The notes: generated by a model from the letters alone, not told the origin. A DNA stretch of 47,806 nucleotides from Ruminococcus sp. (GCA_017450925.1 JAFSSS010000002.1:1-47806); one strand, 5' to 3'; shown: positions 8,321 through 17,708, counted from the stretch's first letter. Made by a program: numbers and translations.

Positions 8321-9535
8321 TCAAACACTTAGGCGGCGAAGCTTTTCAACTGCGGTCTTTACTGCGGTGATGATATGCTCCGTATCGGCGTCGGTGAGAT
8401 CATGGGATATGGACAGGCGCAGTGAGCCTTTGACATACCCGGGAGGGGTGCCTATCGCGGTGAGGACGTGGGAGGGTGCGTCGGTGCCGGAGGTGCAGGC
8501 GGAGCCGCCGGAGGCACTGATGCCCTGCATATCCAGCATAAGGACGAGGCTCTCGCTCTCCAGTCCGGCGAAGGAGATGTTCACATTTCCGGCGAGGCGG
8601 TTTTCGCGGCTGCCGTTGAGGCGGCTGTCGGGTATCTCGAGGAGGGCATCTATTAGGCGGTCGCGGTGAGCGGCCATGCGGGCATTCTTTTCGTCAAGCC
8701 CCTCAAGGCTTTCAGTAAGAGCCTCGGCCAGTGAAACGATCTGCGGCAGGGGCTCGGTACCGGCGCGGCGGCCGTACTCCTGCGGGCCGCCTATGATATA
8801 GGGAGGCAGAGATATCCCCTGCCGGACATACAGTCCGCCGACACCCTTCATGGCTCCGAACTTATGGCCGGAGAATGAGAGCATATCCGCGCCGAGGGCT
8901 TTTACATCAATTGCGATATGCCCTGCTGCCTGAACGGCATCGGTATGAAGGAGGACTCCCCTTTCGCGGCAGACGGCGGCGATCTCACGCACCGGCTGGA
9001 GCGTGCCGATCTCGTTATTGGCAAGCATAATGCTCACAAGGCAGGTATCGTCCGTGAGGGCGGCGGCGACCTGTGAAGCGGTCACAAAGCCCTCGCTGTC
9101 CGGGGGGAGGTATGTGACGGTGAAGCCCTGCTTTTCCAGCGCCTTACAGCAGTTCAGCACCGCATGATGCTCCATAGCGGTGGTCACTATATGCCGTCTG
9201 CCCTGCTCTGCTCCGAGGACTGCGGCGGCGCGGAGGGCGTGGTTATCCGACTCGGTGCCGCCGGAGGTGAAAACTATCTCCCTTGCATCGGCGCCGAGAG
9301 CGGCGGCTGTCCTGCGGCGGGCGGCAAGCAGCGCCGAGGCTGCGTTCATGCCCATTGTATGGACAGCAGAGGGATTGGCATAATCGGTGCGGAAATAGGG
9401 CATAGCTGCCGCAAGGGCGCGCTCGCTCACCGGCATGGAGGCGGCATTATCGGCGTATATACGTTTCCTATTATTAAGCTGCTCTGCGGCCGCGCGGGCG
9501 GCGGGGGGGATATTCGGTTTAGGCGTTATGCTCAT
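8321..9535 (-). CDS. Cysteine desulfurase (NifS/IscS family)
   Basis: This 404-residue fold-type I PLP enzyme removes sulfur from cysteine for Fe-S clusters or thio-modification. Visible are the N-terminal YADNAAS segment, the cofactor region TSGGTESDNHA, the PLP lysine in SFSGHKFGAMKG, and the catalytic persulfide Cys in GGSACTSG, in a short loop typical of NifS/IscS group I. About 25 extra residues precede the usual start. I chose ATG 9535 because the AAGGA site sits nine bases upstream; ATG 9544 overlaps that site. No iscU or nifU neighbour is present, so the sulfur acceptor is unknown. Confidence 0.9.
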   Translation of the reverse strand: MSITPKPNIPPAARAAAEQLNNRKRIYADNAASMPVSERALAAAMPYFRTDYANPSAVHTMGMNAASALLAARRRTAAALGADAREIVFTSGGTESDNHALRAAAVLGAEQGRRHIVTTAMEHHAVLNCCKALEKQGFTVTYLPPDSEGFVTASQVAAALTDDTCLVSIMLANNEIGTLQPVREIAAVCRERGVLLHTDAVQAAGHIAIDVKALGADMLSFSGHKFGAMKGVGGLYVRQGISLPPYIIGGPQEYGRRAGTEPLPQIVSLAEALTESLEGLDEKNARMAAHRDRLIDALLEIPDSRLNGSRENRLAGNVNISFAGLESESLVLMLDMQGISASGGSACTSGTDAPSHVLTAIGTPPGYVKGSLRLSISHDLTDADTEHIITAVKTAVEKLRRLSV

Positions 9536-9606
9536 TCTGTTCATTCCTTACATGGTCGGTATCGGGCAGGGACGAGGTCTGACGAGGGAAGGATATGCTG
9601 CTTTCA

Positions 9607-10101
9607 TTATTCCTCCGGGATAAGCTCGATGTAGTAGGGACAGATATTCTCATAGCTGCCGTCCTTCATACGGTAGCCGCCGGGGACGGTTCCAAGCTGT
9701 GTAAAGCCCAAGCGCTCGTAAAGATGACGGGCGGACAGATTGGACTCGACCACTGCATTGAACTGCAGCACGCGAAAGCCAAGCTCACGCGCCTGCCGGA
9801 TGCAGTCAACCACCAGCATACTGCCGATATGCTGGCCGCGGCAGGCGGCGAGAACGGCATAGGAGGCGTTGCAGATATGTGAGCAGCGTCCTACGTTATT
9901 GGGGTGGAGGATATAGAGCCCCACCACCCTGCCGAGGTCGTTCTCGGCGACGGCGGTATAGCTTTGAGAGGCGAAGAACTCGGCGGCGGACGTCGGGGTC
10001 AGCAGCTCCTCCTGCGGGAAAGCGTTGCCCTCCTCCACCACCTCGTTCCAAATTGCTGTCATCTGTTCAAGGTCGGCGGGGGCGTATTGTCTTATTTGCA
10101 T
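9607..10101 (-). CDS. GNAT family N-acetyltransferase
   Basis: This is a 164-residue GNAT acetyltransferase. The acetyl-CoA loop is CRGQHIGSMLVVDCIRQAR (Q/RxxGxG/A type, about residues 90-108), followed by a conserved Asn/Tyr region (NLSARHLYERLGF). The N-terminal IRQYAPADLEQM is typical of the family. The final YYIEL segment fits the phosphinothricin/amino-acid acetyltransferase-like subgroup, but the substrate cannot be predicted. The start has AAAGGAG. It lies about 70 bases upstream of the cysteine desulfurase on the same strand. Confidence 0.85.
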   Translation of the reverse strand: MQIRQYAPADLEQMTAIWNEVVEEGNAFPQEELLTPTSAAEFFASQSYTAVAENDLGRVVGLYILHPNNVGRCSHICNASYAVLAACRGQHIGSMLVVDCIRQARELGFRVLQFNAVVESNLSARHLYERLGFTQLGTVPGGYRMKDGSYENICPYYIELIPEE

Positions 10102-10148
10102 TGCAGTGATACTCCTTTACATTGCATCGCCGCGAGGGACAATGCATT

Positions 10149-10337
10149 AGCTGATAGTTGATAATGGATAGTGAAAGGAGCGCCCTTGGCGCGTTATGTC
10201 CATTCGGGCGCGGCAGAAAGTGCGTAAACACGCAGCGTACATTATCTGAACGATCTGCGGCATCCGGACGGACATGATGCGCCCTGCGGGCGATCCTTTC
10301 ATTGTCAGCTGTCCATTATCAACTGTCAACTGTATTT
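10149..10337. repeat. ATTATCAACT-bounded inverted-repeat element
   Basis: The ends are imperfect inverted repeats: TAGTTGATAATGGATAG with GTGAAAGGAGCGCCC on the left, and on the right the complement of CAGTTGATAATGGACAG with AATGAAAGGATCGCCC. The interior is GC-rich with short palindromes (CGTAAACACGCAG, GCGCCCTGCGGGCG). Related pieces occur near 12903, 31751, 36095, 37508 and 42131. It has no coding capacity. It looks like a small non-autonomous mobile element or dispersed repeat. Confidence 0.7.
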
Positions 10338-10356
10338 TGTCGTTTGCTGTCCTGTT

Positions 10357-12378
10357 CTATTTGAACTGGCTGTTCACCCACTTGATGATGTTGGGGATGC
10401 CGCTTGTGCCGCGCTTTGAGATGAAATCGCGGATGCACCGGGCGGAGCTGTAGCCGCCCTCAAGCGCCTCCTTGGCATCGCCGGTGCCGGGGTAGCGGTC
10501 AAAGAACTGGGGATAGAGGGGGCCGTACTGGGCGGAAAGACTGTCCAGTTTTTCGGACAGTTTATCCTTGGCGTAGTCGCCCTCGGAGAGCTTTTCGAGG
10601 CGGTCGAGGTAATCGGTACGGAAGGCCTCGTTGGTCATCAGATAGGCAAAGCAGAGGACGGCGGGGTTATTGGTGCCCATATCGAGCAGACCCTTGGGCT
10701 TATAGTTATCCTCCTTGATCGTATTGGTGCGGACATCCTGCGAGCCGGAGACACCGCCGAACTCAAGGTCATAGAACATAAATCTCCAGCGGCCGTCGGC
10801 GTAGGGGTTGGAGTCGTCGGTCTCGGAGGTCTTCCACATTGACCAGTTCTTGCCCGGCCAGTCCCACTTGTTGTTTATCCACACCTCGGTGAGGAAGTAG
10901 TCGCGGCAGCTTTCGATATCCACCAGCTTGGCGAACTCGTCGTAATCCTTCTGATCGGCGAGGGTCTTATGGGACTTGAAGAAATCCAGCAGGGGCTGGA
11001 AGTAATAGGTCTCCTTTTCGCCCTCGGGAAGCTCACCCTCGTCCAGCTTATAGCCGAGCTTGAGAGCCTCGGCATCGCCCTTATAGACTAATACCTTATT
11101 GTTATCGACTCCGTAGTGATCCTCGAAATAGTTATCGGAATAATCCTCCTCGAGGACATAAAGCCCCCAGTACTCGCCATTGAGATAGACAACGCAGGGG
11201 CGTGAGGCCTTGGTGGTGCAGTCCATATTTTGGGACAGCTGCTGCCAATAGGTATCATTGAACTTTGCGGAGAAGGCGGTATTTCCGCCTGCGCGGAGGA
11301 CGAGGGTCTTAAATGAAGTGATATCCTCGCCGGCGGTATTTTTCAGTCCTGCAAAGACGGGAGCCTCAAAGCGGGAGGCGCCGTAGTCCTTGCGGGCGTA
11401 GAGGCGGAGACCCTTGATAAGGTCGGAGCGGGAATAATTTCCTTGGACACGGATGCCGCAGTCCTGAGAAATGACGGTCTTGGTGCCGTCGGGAGAGAAC
11501 TCAAAGAACTCGGCGTGGGCGGGGCGCTCCCATTCACGCCCCTTCTGCTTATAGTTAGCGTCGGCCTTACGGGCGGTCTCGGGCTCAAAGGCGGCGCCCT
11601 CGGCTATGATCTCGGGGAGACTCTTATCGAAGATATCGCCCTTGACGTAGATGCCGTGGTCTAGCGAGAAGAAGTCGTCGTAATTCACGGACAGTGACAC
11701 TACAGAGAGGGATGTACCCATAGCCTTACAGCTTTCGGCGAGGCCTTGGATATGCTCCTCCTCGGTGCCGATGAAGTAGGTATTGGAGAAGGCTTTTGTA
11801 ACGGTGCCGTCCTCCATTTCGGCGCAGGCGCGGATGACGGTACACTTATCCACGGCGCTGTCGGAGGGGGGAGCTATCTTACACTTAAAGCCTCGGGAGG
11901 CGAAATCGACCTCGTTGAAATTGCCGGAGATAAGGGTGGTATCCACGGCGGAGACCACGTTTTTATCGCCGTCGCGCTTATCGACACTGACCGCGGCCTC
12001 GTACTTTATGCGGGTGTCGCTGGAGCGGGGGTCGGAGCCGTCAAGGGTATAGTAGATCGTGCCGCCGTCCTTTGAGGAAAGCTCTATGGACTGTTTATCC
12101 TTATAGACGCCGCCGGCCTTGGAGAAGGTTATCTCGGAGGCATTCTCCTTAAATGCCGGAGGGGTATAACTGTCCGAAGCTTTGGACTCGTCCGCTTTAG
12201 AGGAGTTAGTTTCCTCGGCTGCGGAGGCATCTGTTTTTGAGTCCTCTGATGCTTGAGACGAAGAAGCATCGGGTTTTGAGGAGGAGGCGCTGTCGGACTT
12301 GGAGGAGCTGTCGCCAGCGGCGCAGCCCGAGAGCATCAGGAGGGCGCAGAGGGCGGAGAGTAATCGTTTACTTTTCAT
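10357..12378 (-). CDS. CotH-family lipoprotein with a chitobiase-like domain
   Basis: This is a 673-residue lipoprotein of the CotH (spore-coat-type protein kinase) family. I chose ATG 12378 because of the GAAAGGAG site and the signal peptide that follows; the lipobox LMLSGC (Cys at about 19) predicts lipid anchoring outside the cell. A Ser/Lys/Asp-rich linker (about 20-75) follows, then a chitobiase C-terminal-like beta domain (YYTLDGSDPRSS, about 110-140). The CotH domain (about 220-640) has RVQGNYSR, the NGEYWGLYVLEEDY strand, a WINNKWDW catalytic-region motif and FYDLEFGG. CotH proteins are frequent in fibre-degrading ruminococci, often with dockerins; this one has none. Its phosphorylation target is unknown. 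Confidence 0.87.
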   Translation of the reverse strand: MKSKRLLSALCALLMLSGCAAGDSSSKSDSASSSKPDASSSQASEDSKTDASAAEETNSSKADESKASDSYTPPAFKENASEITFSKAGGVYKDKQSIELSSKDGGTIYYTLDGSDPRSSDTRIKYEAAVSVDKRDGDKNVVSAVDTTLISGNFNEVDFASRGFKCKIAPPSDSAVDKCTVIRACAEMEDGTVTKAFSNTYFIGTEEEHIQGLAESCKAMGTSLSVVSLSVNYDDFFSLDHGIYVKGDIFDKSLPEIIAEGAAFEPETARKADANYKQKGREWERPAHAEFFEFSPDGTKTVISQDCGIRVQGNYSRSDLIKGLRLYARKDYGASRFEAPVFAGLKNTAGEDITSFKTLVLRAGGNTAFSAKFNDTYWQQLSQNMDCTTKASRPCVVYLNGEYWGLYVLEEDYSDNYFEDHYGVDNNKVLVYKGDAEALKLGYKLDEGELPEGEKETYYFQPLLDFFKSHKTLADQKDYDEFAKLVDIESCRDYFLTEVWINNKWDWPGKNWSMWKTSETDDSNPYADGRWRFMFYDLEFGGVSGSQDVRTNTIKEDNYKPKGLLDMGTNNPAVLCFAYLMTNEAFRTDYLDRLEKLSEGDYAKDKLSEKLDSLSAQYGPLYPQFFDRYPGTGDAKEALEGGYSSARCIRDFISKRGTSGIPNIIKWVNSQFK

Positions 12379-12589
12379 AATGGGGAACTCCTTTCGTGGA
12401 TATCCATACATTCCTTTTTGATTGTAGCACATTTATATTGAAATTGCTATAGGATATTTTTGCTATATATAAGTATATTGACGGTTTTTCTGTGAAACTA
12501 TTGCAAAATCGGGTGGAGTGGGTTATACTATAGGAGTAGCCTTTGTTTGCTTAGGGCGGCGGGGGTGCGGGGTGTCGGTTATGTTTGGG

Positions 12590-12862
12590 CTCCGGCTTTG
12601 TGGTTCTGTGAACGGAAATACGCGCGGTCGCTTTGCTCCTTTGCTGTTTCCTGCGGGTGCGGGAGGACGGCTTTTTCCGGCGCTGCATTTTGTTTGTCCC
12701 CGTTACTTGGGATGTGACCTCCTGCTGCTGCGGCCTTTCGGTTCTTTGTGCAGCGCCGGGTTGTCTCGCTTTCGCGAGCCAAGTGGGACGCTGTCCCACA
12801 CCCTGCAAGGGGCTCTGCCCCTTGACCCCGCAAGCCTCTGGCGCGAGGCTTGACCGCGCGCT
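12590..12862. repeat. Mosaic hairpin repeat, copy B (inverted)
   Basis: This is the reverse orientation of copy A and very similar to it. The core is bounded by CCGGCGCTGCA (12677-12687) and TGCAGCGCCGG (12749-12759). The hairpins GTGGGAC-GCT-GTCCCAC (12783-12799), CAAGGGGC-TCT-GCCCCTTG (12806-12824) and CAAGCCTC/GAGGCTTG (12831-12852) follow. It lies between the divergent CotH and CxxC-protein genes. A long open frame crosses it without a ribosome site. Confidence 0.85.
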
Positions 12863-12942
12863 TTTTAATTCGCTTCGCGGTCGTTCCCCCTATGCTTTTC
12901 TGCAATTATCAACTATCAACTATATTAGAGATGAGGTTTGTT

Positions 12943-13632
12943 ATGAGAGAAAGTATTCTTACTATCCCCGTTAATGAGATCTTCGAGCCCAAGGACGGCT
13001 GCCCTATCTGCCGCATGAGGGATATGCTCGAAAGCCGAACTATCGAATACATAATGGGTGCCGCTATGATGGAGCCGGATGTGCGTATCGAGACCAACAG
13101 ACAAGGCTTCTGCAAGGTGCATTTCGAGCAGATGCGCGCCTGCAAGAACCGCCTCTCACTCGCTCTTATGCTCCAGACACATCTTCAGCAGCTGCAGAGA
13201 GATGTCTTCAGCAAAGCCAAAACAGGTATGTTTGAAAGCAAGACCGCCAAGCAGAAAAAGGTCTCGGCCGTGAACAACGACTGCTTTGTATGCTCGAAGA
13301 TCGAATGGGGTATGTCGCGGCTTATGGTGACCTTCTTTGAGCTGTATCAGAAGGAGCGGGAGTTCCGTGAGCTGTTTGCCTCACAGGAGCAGCTTTGTCT
13401 GCCGCACTATGATATGCTGGTGGCTAACGGGGCTGCTGTGCTGGAGAAAAAGTGGCTGGGGCAGTTCGTGAACGAATGCAGCGAGCTGACAAAGAAGTAT
13501 CTCGATGCGCTGGAGGCGGATGTTTCTCACTACTGCAAGATGTACGACTACCGCAACACCAGCAAGAACGCTGACTGGGGCAACTCGAAGGACTCGATAG
13601 AGCGGGCGATCAAGTTCTTGACTACAAGATAA
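12943..13632 (+). CDS. CxxC-containing protein, DUF6062-like
   Basis: This is a 229-residue soluble protein without a signal peptide or membrane segment. It resembles a family of uncharacterised Firmicutes proteins (DUF6062, assigned from memory). It has two spaced cysteine-histidine sets: CPICRM (about residue 23) with FCKVHFEQM (about 60), and CFVCSKIEW (about 112) with LCLPHYDML (about 150). This suggests two repeated zinc- or Fe-S-binding modules. The start at 12943 is supported by GATGAGG six bases upstream; longer in-frame starts run into repeat copy B. No function can be assigned. Confidence 0.7.
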   Translation: MRESILTIPVNEIFEPKDGCPICRMRDMLESRTIEYIMGAAMMEPDVRIETNRQGFCKVHFEQMRACKNRLSLALMLQTHLQQLQRDVFSKAKTGMFESKTAKQKKVSAVNNDCFVCSKIEWGMSRLMVTFFELYQKEREFRELFASQEQLCLPHYDMLVANGAAVLEKKWLGQFVNECSELTKKYLDALEADVSHYCKMYDYRNTSKNADWGNSKDSIERAIKFLTTR

Positions 13633-14217
13633 GGCGCAAAGGTTACACATTGGTTACAGATGTGACAGGATTGACGTCTGCCGTATTTCGGGGGAGAGTA
13701 CGGTTTTCGGGACTTTAACTCCTTGAAGTGCGGGGCTGTGGGGAATATCGTATAAGTGTACGTTTTTCGGGACTGTTTACGAAAATTTGTGCAGCTTGGG
13801 TCTGAACAAATTCAAAAAACGACATATTCCGCGGAGGTAGGGCGTGTGCGGTTTACGAAAAAGTTTCAGACGGTTTTCGTTAATCGTTTGTTCATATCTG
13901 TAATCGGATATTTGGAAATATATACCAAATTTTCGGGCTTTTTGTACGTTTTTTCAGACAGCCAAATCTTTCAACATCCGTAAAACCGCGTAAAATCAAG
14001 GCGTTTTTCAACGGTTTCAACAGACTTTTCAACAGTTTTGAGGACTGGAAACGGACTTTCAACCGTAGTTTTCAACAAAATGTTGAAAAGTTGAGGCTTT
14101 GGAGCGTTTTTATACATAAATGTGAGATATTCAACATTTGACCGTAAGCAAGGTGAAAAAATCATCGGAAAATTGTTAAATTTTTGTTAATGAGCAGTGC
14201 CGATCCGGGACGGTTTA
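13633..14217. other. AT-rich intergenic region with TTTCAAC repeats
   Basis: This 585-base stretch has no credible gene. Two short copies of TTTTCGGGACT (near 13706 and 13764) lie at its left. Between 13970 and 14130 the motif TTTCAAC or its complement occurs about eight times, including ATGTTGAAAAGTTGA and TTTTCAACAGTTTTGA. The open frames crossing it are repetitive (TVEK units) and lack ribosome sites. Confidence 0.5.
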
Positions 14218-14246
14218 TTGACAGGAAAAGATTCCGGTGGTATAAT
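14218..14246 (+). promoter_or_regulatory. Promoter of the dockerin-LRR gene
   Basis: TTGACA (14218-14223), a 17-base spacer, and TATAAT (14241-14246), all consensus. The start codon at 14280 is about 27 bases beyond the predicted +1. Confidence 0.9.
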
Positions 14247-14279
14247 TAAACGGTATGTTAAGGCATGGGAGGAAGCAGA

Positions 14280-15740
14280 ATGAAAGCTGGAAAAAGGTTA
14301 ATATCGTTTGCTGCGGCTTTGGCTGTAGTAATGACTGCGGGAGCGGTTATGCCGGGTGAGCCGGCTGATCTCGGGGCGGCTGTGACCGCCAGCGCTGCCG
14401 TCCCGGAATACAGCTATGTGGTGAGCAAGGACGGAAAAATGGAGATCACGAAATACAACGGAACGGACAGTGTGGTGGTGATCCCGTCGGTGATCGAGGG
14501 CGTAAATGTACATAGCATCGGAGCAGAGGCATTTTACGACAACGACACGGTCACCAAGGTGGTTATCCCGGAGGGGGTAACGAAGATCGGGGAGCAGGCC
14601 TTCAGCAGCTGCTCCAATCTGACGGAGACAGTCATCCCGGACACGGTAACGAGCATCGGCCGGGAGGCCTTCAGCTACTGTCACGGGCTGACGGCGCTGC
14701 CGAACATTGCGCAGGTAACGGACTTCGGGGAGGGTGTATTCAGCTGCTGCAAAGGGCTGAAGGACATAACGCTGCCGGAGGGCATGAAGGTCATCGGGGA
14801 CAGTATGTTCAAGGAATGCAGCAGCCTTGTAAGCGCAAAGCTGCCGGAGAGTCTTACAGAAATCGGAGATTCGGCATTCTATCATTGCATCGCTTTGGAA
14901 AAGGTCGTGCTGCCGAAGAGTGTAAAGGAGATCGACAGATACGCCTTTGCCTACTGCAAGGGCATGAAGAGCGTGAATCTCCCGGAGGGGATCACGCACA
15001 TCAGCGAGGATACATTCCGGGGCTGTGAAGGTCTGACGAACATTATCATACCCGAAAGCGTTACCGAGATATACGACAGTGCATTTGACGGATGCACTGC
15101 ATTATCTGTGGTGCTGTTCCGGGGCGATGACATGGACACTATCGCGGCCCATGCATTCAGCAATACAAAGTGGCTGGACATTCAGCGGGAAAAGGATCCG
15201 CTGGTAATAAGGTTCGGGATACTGATAGACGGAGCGGCTGCGACCGGGAAGGTCGTTATCCCCGACGGAGTAAAGCGGATAAGCGGCTATGCATTCTACC
15301 AAAACAAGGAGATCACGGAGGTCAGGCTCCCGGAGGGTCTGAAGCGTGTTGACACCTGTGCCTTCTACTCCTGTGACAATCTGAAAACGGTGAACGTGCC
15401 GGAGAGTGTAACTTATATCGGCAACTATGCTTTCGGGTTCAAGTCATCGGGTCAGTTTGGCGTCAGAGATACGGTAGAGGGGTTCACTCTGAAATGCTAT
15501 AATGACACAGAGGGACACAACTATGCGAAGCTGAACGGTATCAACTATGTTCTGACAGGCAGTCTGCTGGGGGACGTGAATGACAGCGGAGAGGTCAACA
15601 TGAAGGATCTGACCGATCTGCAGCGCTACGTCAACGGCTGGCCGATAGAAATCAACCGCGTAAACGCTGATCTTGACAACAGCGGAGATGTGGGCATGAA
15701 GGACATTACGGGACTGCAGAGACTGATAAACTCCAAATAA
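14280..15740 (+). CDS. Secreted BspA-like leucine-rich repeat protein with C-terminal dockerin
   Basis: This is a 486-residue exported protein. I chose ATG 14280 because GGGAGG lies seven bases upstream; the ATG at 14265 overlaps that site. A signal peptide (KAGKR, hydrophobic core, cleavage near TASA, about residue 38) is followed by about eleven LRR_5 units of 23 residues with the pattern I-G--AF--C--L--V-IP (about 55-420). The last 60 residues are a type I dockerin with two calcium loops, DVNDSGEVNMKDLTDLQ and DLDNSGDVGMKDITGLQ. Dockerins bind cohesins on scaffoldins, so the protein is probably held on a cell-surface complex. The repeats suggest a binding role. No catalytic domain is seen. 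Confidence 0.9.
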   Translation: MKAGKRLISFAAALAVVMTAGAVMPGEPADLGAAVTASAAVPEYSYVVSKDGKMEITKYNGTDSVVVIPSVIEGVNVHSIGAEAFYDNDTVTKVVIPEGVTKIGEQAFSSCSNLTETVIPDTVTSIGREAFSYCHGLTALPNIAQVTDFGEGVFSCCKGLKDITLPEGMKVIGDSMFKECSSLVSAKLPESLTEIGDSAFYHCIALEKVVLPKSVKEIDRYAFAYCKGMKSVNLPEGITHISEDTFRGCEGLTNIIIPESVTEIYDSAFDGCTALSVVLFRGDDMDTIAAHAFSNTKWLDIQREKDPLVIRFGILIDGAAATGKVVIPDGVKRISGYAFYQNKEITEVRLPEGLKRVDTCAFYSCDNLKTVNVPESVTYIGNYAFGFKSSGQFGVRDTVEGFTLKCYNDTEGHNYAKLNGINYVLTGSLLGDVNDSGEVNMKDLTDLQRYVNGWPIEINRVNADLDNSGDVGMKDITGLQRLINSK

Positions 15741-15758
15741 CAGTTGACATCTTTCAAA

Positions 15759-15801
15759 GCACAATGCCCGGTCTCACAGAACGTGAGACTGGGCATTGTG
15801 C
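15759..15801. terminator. 19-bp palindrome between convergent genes
   Basis: GCACAATGCCCGGTCTCAC (15759-15777) and GTGAGACTGGGCATTGTGC (15783-15801) pair over 19 bp with one G-T, around a five-base loop. It lies between the convergent LRR and MATE genes, where a bidirectional terminator would be expected, but there is no T run. Related palindromes occur at 43451-43483 and 31714-31744. Confidence 0.6.
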
Positions 15802-15818
15802 ATTGTGCATTGGAGCAG

Positions 15819-17183
15819 CTATTTGGCTGCGGCAAGCTTTGTTACCGGGCGGGAGGTACGGCTGCGGCGGATATCCTTATTGGAGAAAAAGCCGATGCTA
15901 AGGATGCCGGCCATGACTATCCAGACGAGAGGCTCGGAGACCTTGACGCCTGTATAGCCGATGCGCGGGGCAAGGAGAGCGGCTATCAGCAGCTTTCCGG
16001 CAAGCTCAACGAGGCTGGAGATAAGGGGAAAAAGCTTTACGCCGATGCCCTGCAGGGCGTTGCGGAACACGATGACTATGCTTAGAATAAAATAGAAGGG
16101 CGTATTGAAGCGGAGATAGCTGACGGAGAGGTCGGTGATAAAGGGGTTATCCATGCCTGTTACCAGACGTATCATAAACGGAGCAAAGGCATAGTTGGCG
16201 ATAACGGAGACTGCCGACCATATCCATGCCAAGAGGGTGGCATCGTAGAAGCCCTTGCGGACGCGGTCGAGGCGGCCGGCGCCGTAATTCTGTCCGGCGA
16301 AGTTGGCGGCGGCGGCTCCGAAAACGGAGAAGGGGGTCATGAACATCTCGCTTATCTTGCGGGAGGCGGCGTGGGAGGCGATAGTCTCGGTGCCAAAGCC
16401 GTTGATAGTGCCCTGCATAACGAGGGAGCCTATAGACACAAGCGAATACATAAGCCCCATTGAGGCGCCTTGGGCATACATATCGCCTGCGAGGGAGCGG
16501 GAGAAGCGGAAGTGGCGCCGTGAGGGCAGAAGCTCGGTATGGCGGGTGAACATATAGCGCACGCAAAGGGCGACAGAGACGGCCTGTGAGATAAGGGTAG
16601 CATAGGCGGCGCCCTCAACTCCCATGCCGAAGGCGCAGATGAAGAGGAGGTCAAGACCGATATTGACGAAAGCGGAAACGACGAGGAAGACGAGGGGCAT
16701 GACGGTATCGCCGACGGCACGCATAAGGGCGGCGGCGATGTTATAGCACATTGTAACGGACATTCCTGCGAGGATGACGCTGATATAGCTGCGGGAGGCG
16801 GTGAAGATATCGTCGCCGACGTTTATGAGGCGAAGGAGGGGGTCGAGGAAGACGAGGCTAAGAACGGTCAGCACGGCGGCGGTAGCGAAGCCGAGGGTAA
16901 GCGTAGCGGCGACAGTCTGCTTGACCTTTTCCTTATCCTTTGCGCCGAAGAAGCGGGCTGTTACGAGGCCAAAGCCGGTGGTGAGGCCGTTGAGGAAGCC
17001 GATGACGGTGCTGTTGAGGGAGGAGGTCGCGCCGACGGCGGCGTAGGACTCCTCGCCCAAGAACTGGCCGACGATGCGGGCATCGGCGAGGTTATAGAAC
17101 TGCTGGAAGAGGTTTCCGAGGAGGAGGGGGACGGCGAACCAGATAATTATCTTCATAGGTCTGCCTTGGGTGAGGTCTTTCAT
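15819..17183 (-). CDS. MATE family efflux transporter
   Basis: This is a 454-residue MATE family transporter with about twelve membrane helices in two six-helix halves. Typical segments are the N-terminal LTQGRPMKIIIWFAVPLLLG, QQFYNLADARIVGQFLG and FGTETIASHAASRKI. It would export cationic or other small molecules using a Na+ or H+ gradient. I chose ATG 17183 because an AGGAT site sits ten bases upstream; GTG 17192 is too close to it. It has no regulator next to it. The substrate is not predictable. Confidence 0.93.
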   Translation of the reverse strand: MKDLTQGRPMKIIIWFAVPLLLGNLFQQFYNLADARIVGQFLGEESYAAVGATSSLNSTVIGFLNGLTTGFGLVTARFFGAKDKEKVKQTVAATLTLGFATAAVLTVLSLVFLDPLLRLINVGDDIFTASRSYISVILAGMSVTMCYNIAAALMRAVGDTVMPLVFLVVSAFVNIGLDLLFICAFGMGVEGAAYATLISQAVSVALCVRYMFTRHTELLPSRRHFRFSRSLAGDMYAQGASMGLMYSLVSIGSLVMQGTINGFGTETIASHAASRKISEMFMTPFSVFGAAAANFAGQNYGAGRLDRVRKGFYDATLLAWIWSAVSVIANYAFAPFMIRLVTGMDNPFITDLSVSYLRFNTPFYFILSIVIVFRNALQGIGVKLFPLISSLVELAGKLLIAALLAPRIGYTGVKVSEPLVWIVMAGILSIGFFSNKDIRRSRTSRPVTKLAAAK

Positions 17184-17403
17184 GGTATTCACTATCCTAA
17201 TTTAACATTTTCTATTGTGCAATATGCAAAAAACGAAACAGGGTTAATTTGTGCAATTTCACATCCGGGAGATAGTATAGCACTTTAGGGAGAAGTTTGC
17301 AATGAAATAAAATTGTATCAAAAATAAACTTTCTATAAAGCAAACGTTTTCGGGTCAGCAGGGAGACAGAGTAGGCGGAACGAACAAAGCTGGTGGAAAG
17401 AGA

Positions 17404-17708
17404 CGCGAAGCGCATTCCGCAGTCCAGGGCGCGGTAGCCCTGGCGGGTCAAGGGCAGAGCCCTTGCAGGGACGGGGGCAGAGCCCCAGCGGGGTCAAGGG
17501 GCAGAGCCCCTTGCAGAGTGTGGGACAGCGTCCCACTTGGCTCGCGGCAGCGAGACAATCCGGCGCTGCACACAGTAACAAAAGGGCATCACAGTAGAGA
17601 CATAATCTAAAGCTGCAAGGACAAACAAACTGCAGCGCCGGAAAAAGTTGTCCGTCTGCACTCGCAGGAAAGAGCGTTAGCGATTTTCCGTCCCGTAGGA
17701 ACACAAAG
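17404..17708. repeat. Mosaic hairpin repeat, copy C
   Basis: Same orientation as copy A but with a longer hairpin array: CAGGGC/GCCCTG (17425-17442), CAAGGGC-AGA-GCCCTTG (17449-17465), GGGGC-AGA-GCCCC (17474-17486), CAAGGGGC-AGA-GCCCCTTG (17495-17513), GTGGGAC-AGC-GTCCCAC (17520-17536) and CTCGC/GCGAG (17541-17554). The core is bounded by CCGGCGCTGCA (17560-17570) and TGCAGCGCCGG (17631-17641). Confidence 0.87.

Noticed and set aside
12518-12853. Open frame of 111 codons across repeat copy B
   Set aside because: It lies within the hairpin repeat, has no ribosome site, and equivalent frames in other copies shift or stop. The reading follows from GC-rich stems, not protein coding.
13970-14130. 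Replication origin with DnaA boxes
   Set aside because: The repeated TTTCAAC does not match TTATCCACA, and neither dnaA nor dnaN is near.
13971-14165. Minus-strand frame with TVEK repeats
   Set aside because: The peptide is a translation of the TTTCAAC cluster, with no ribosome site and no family-like composition.
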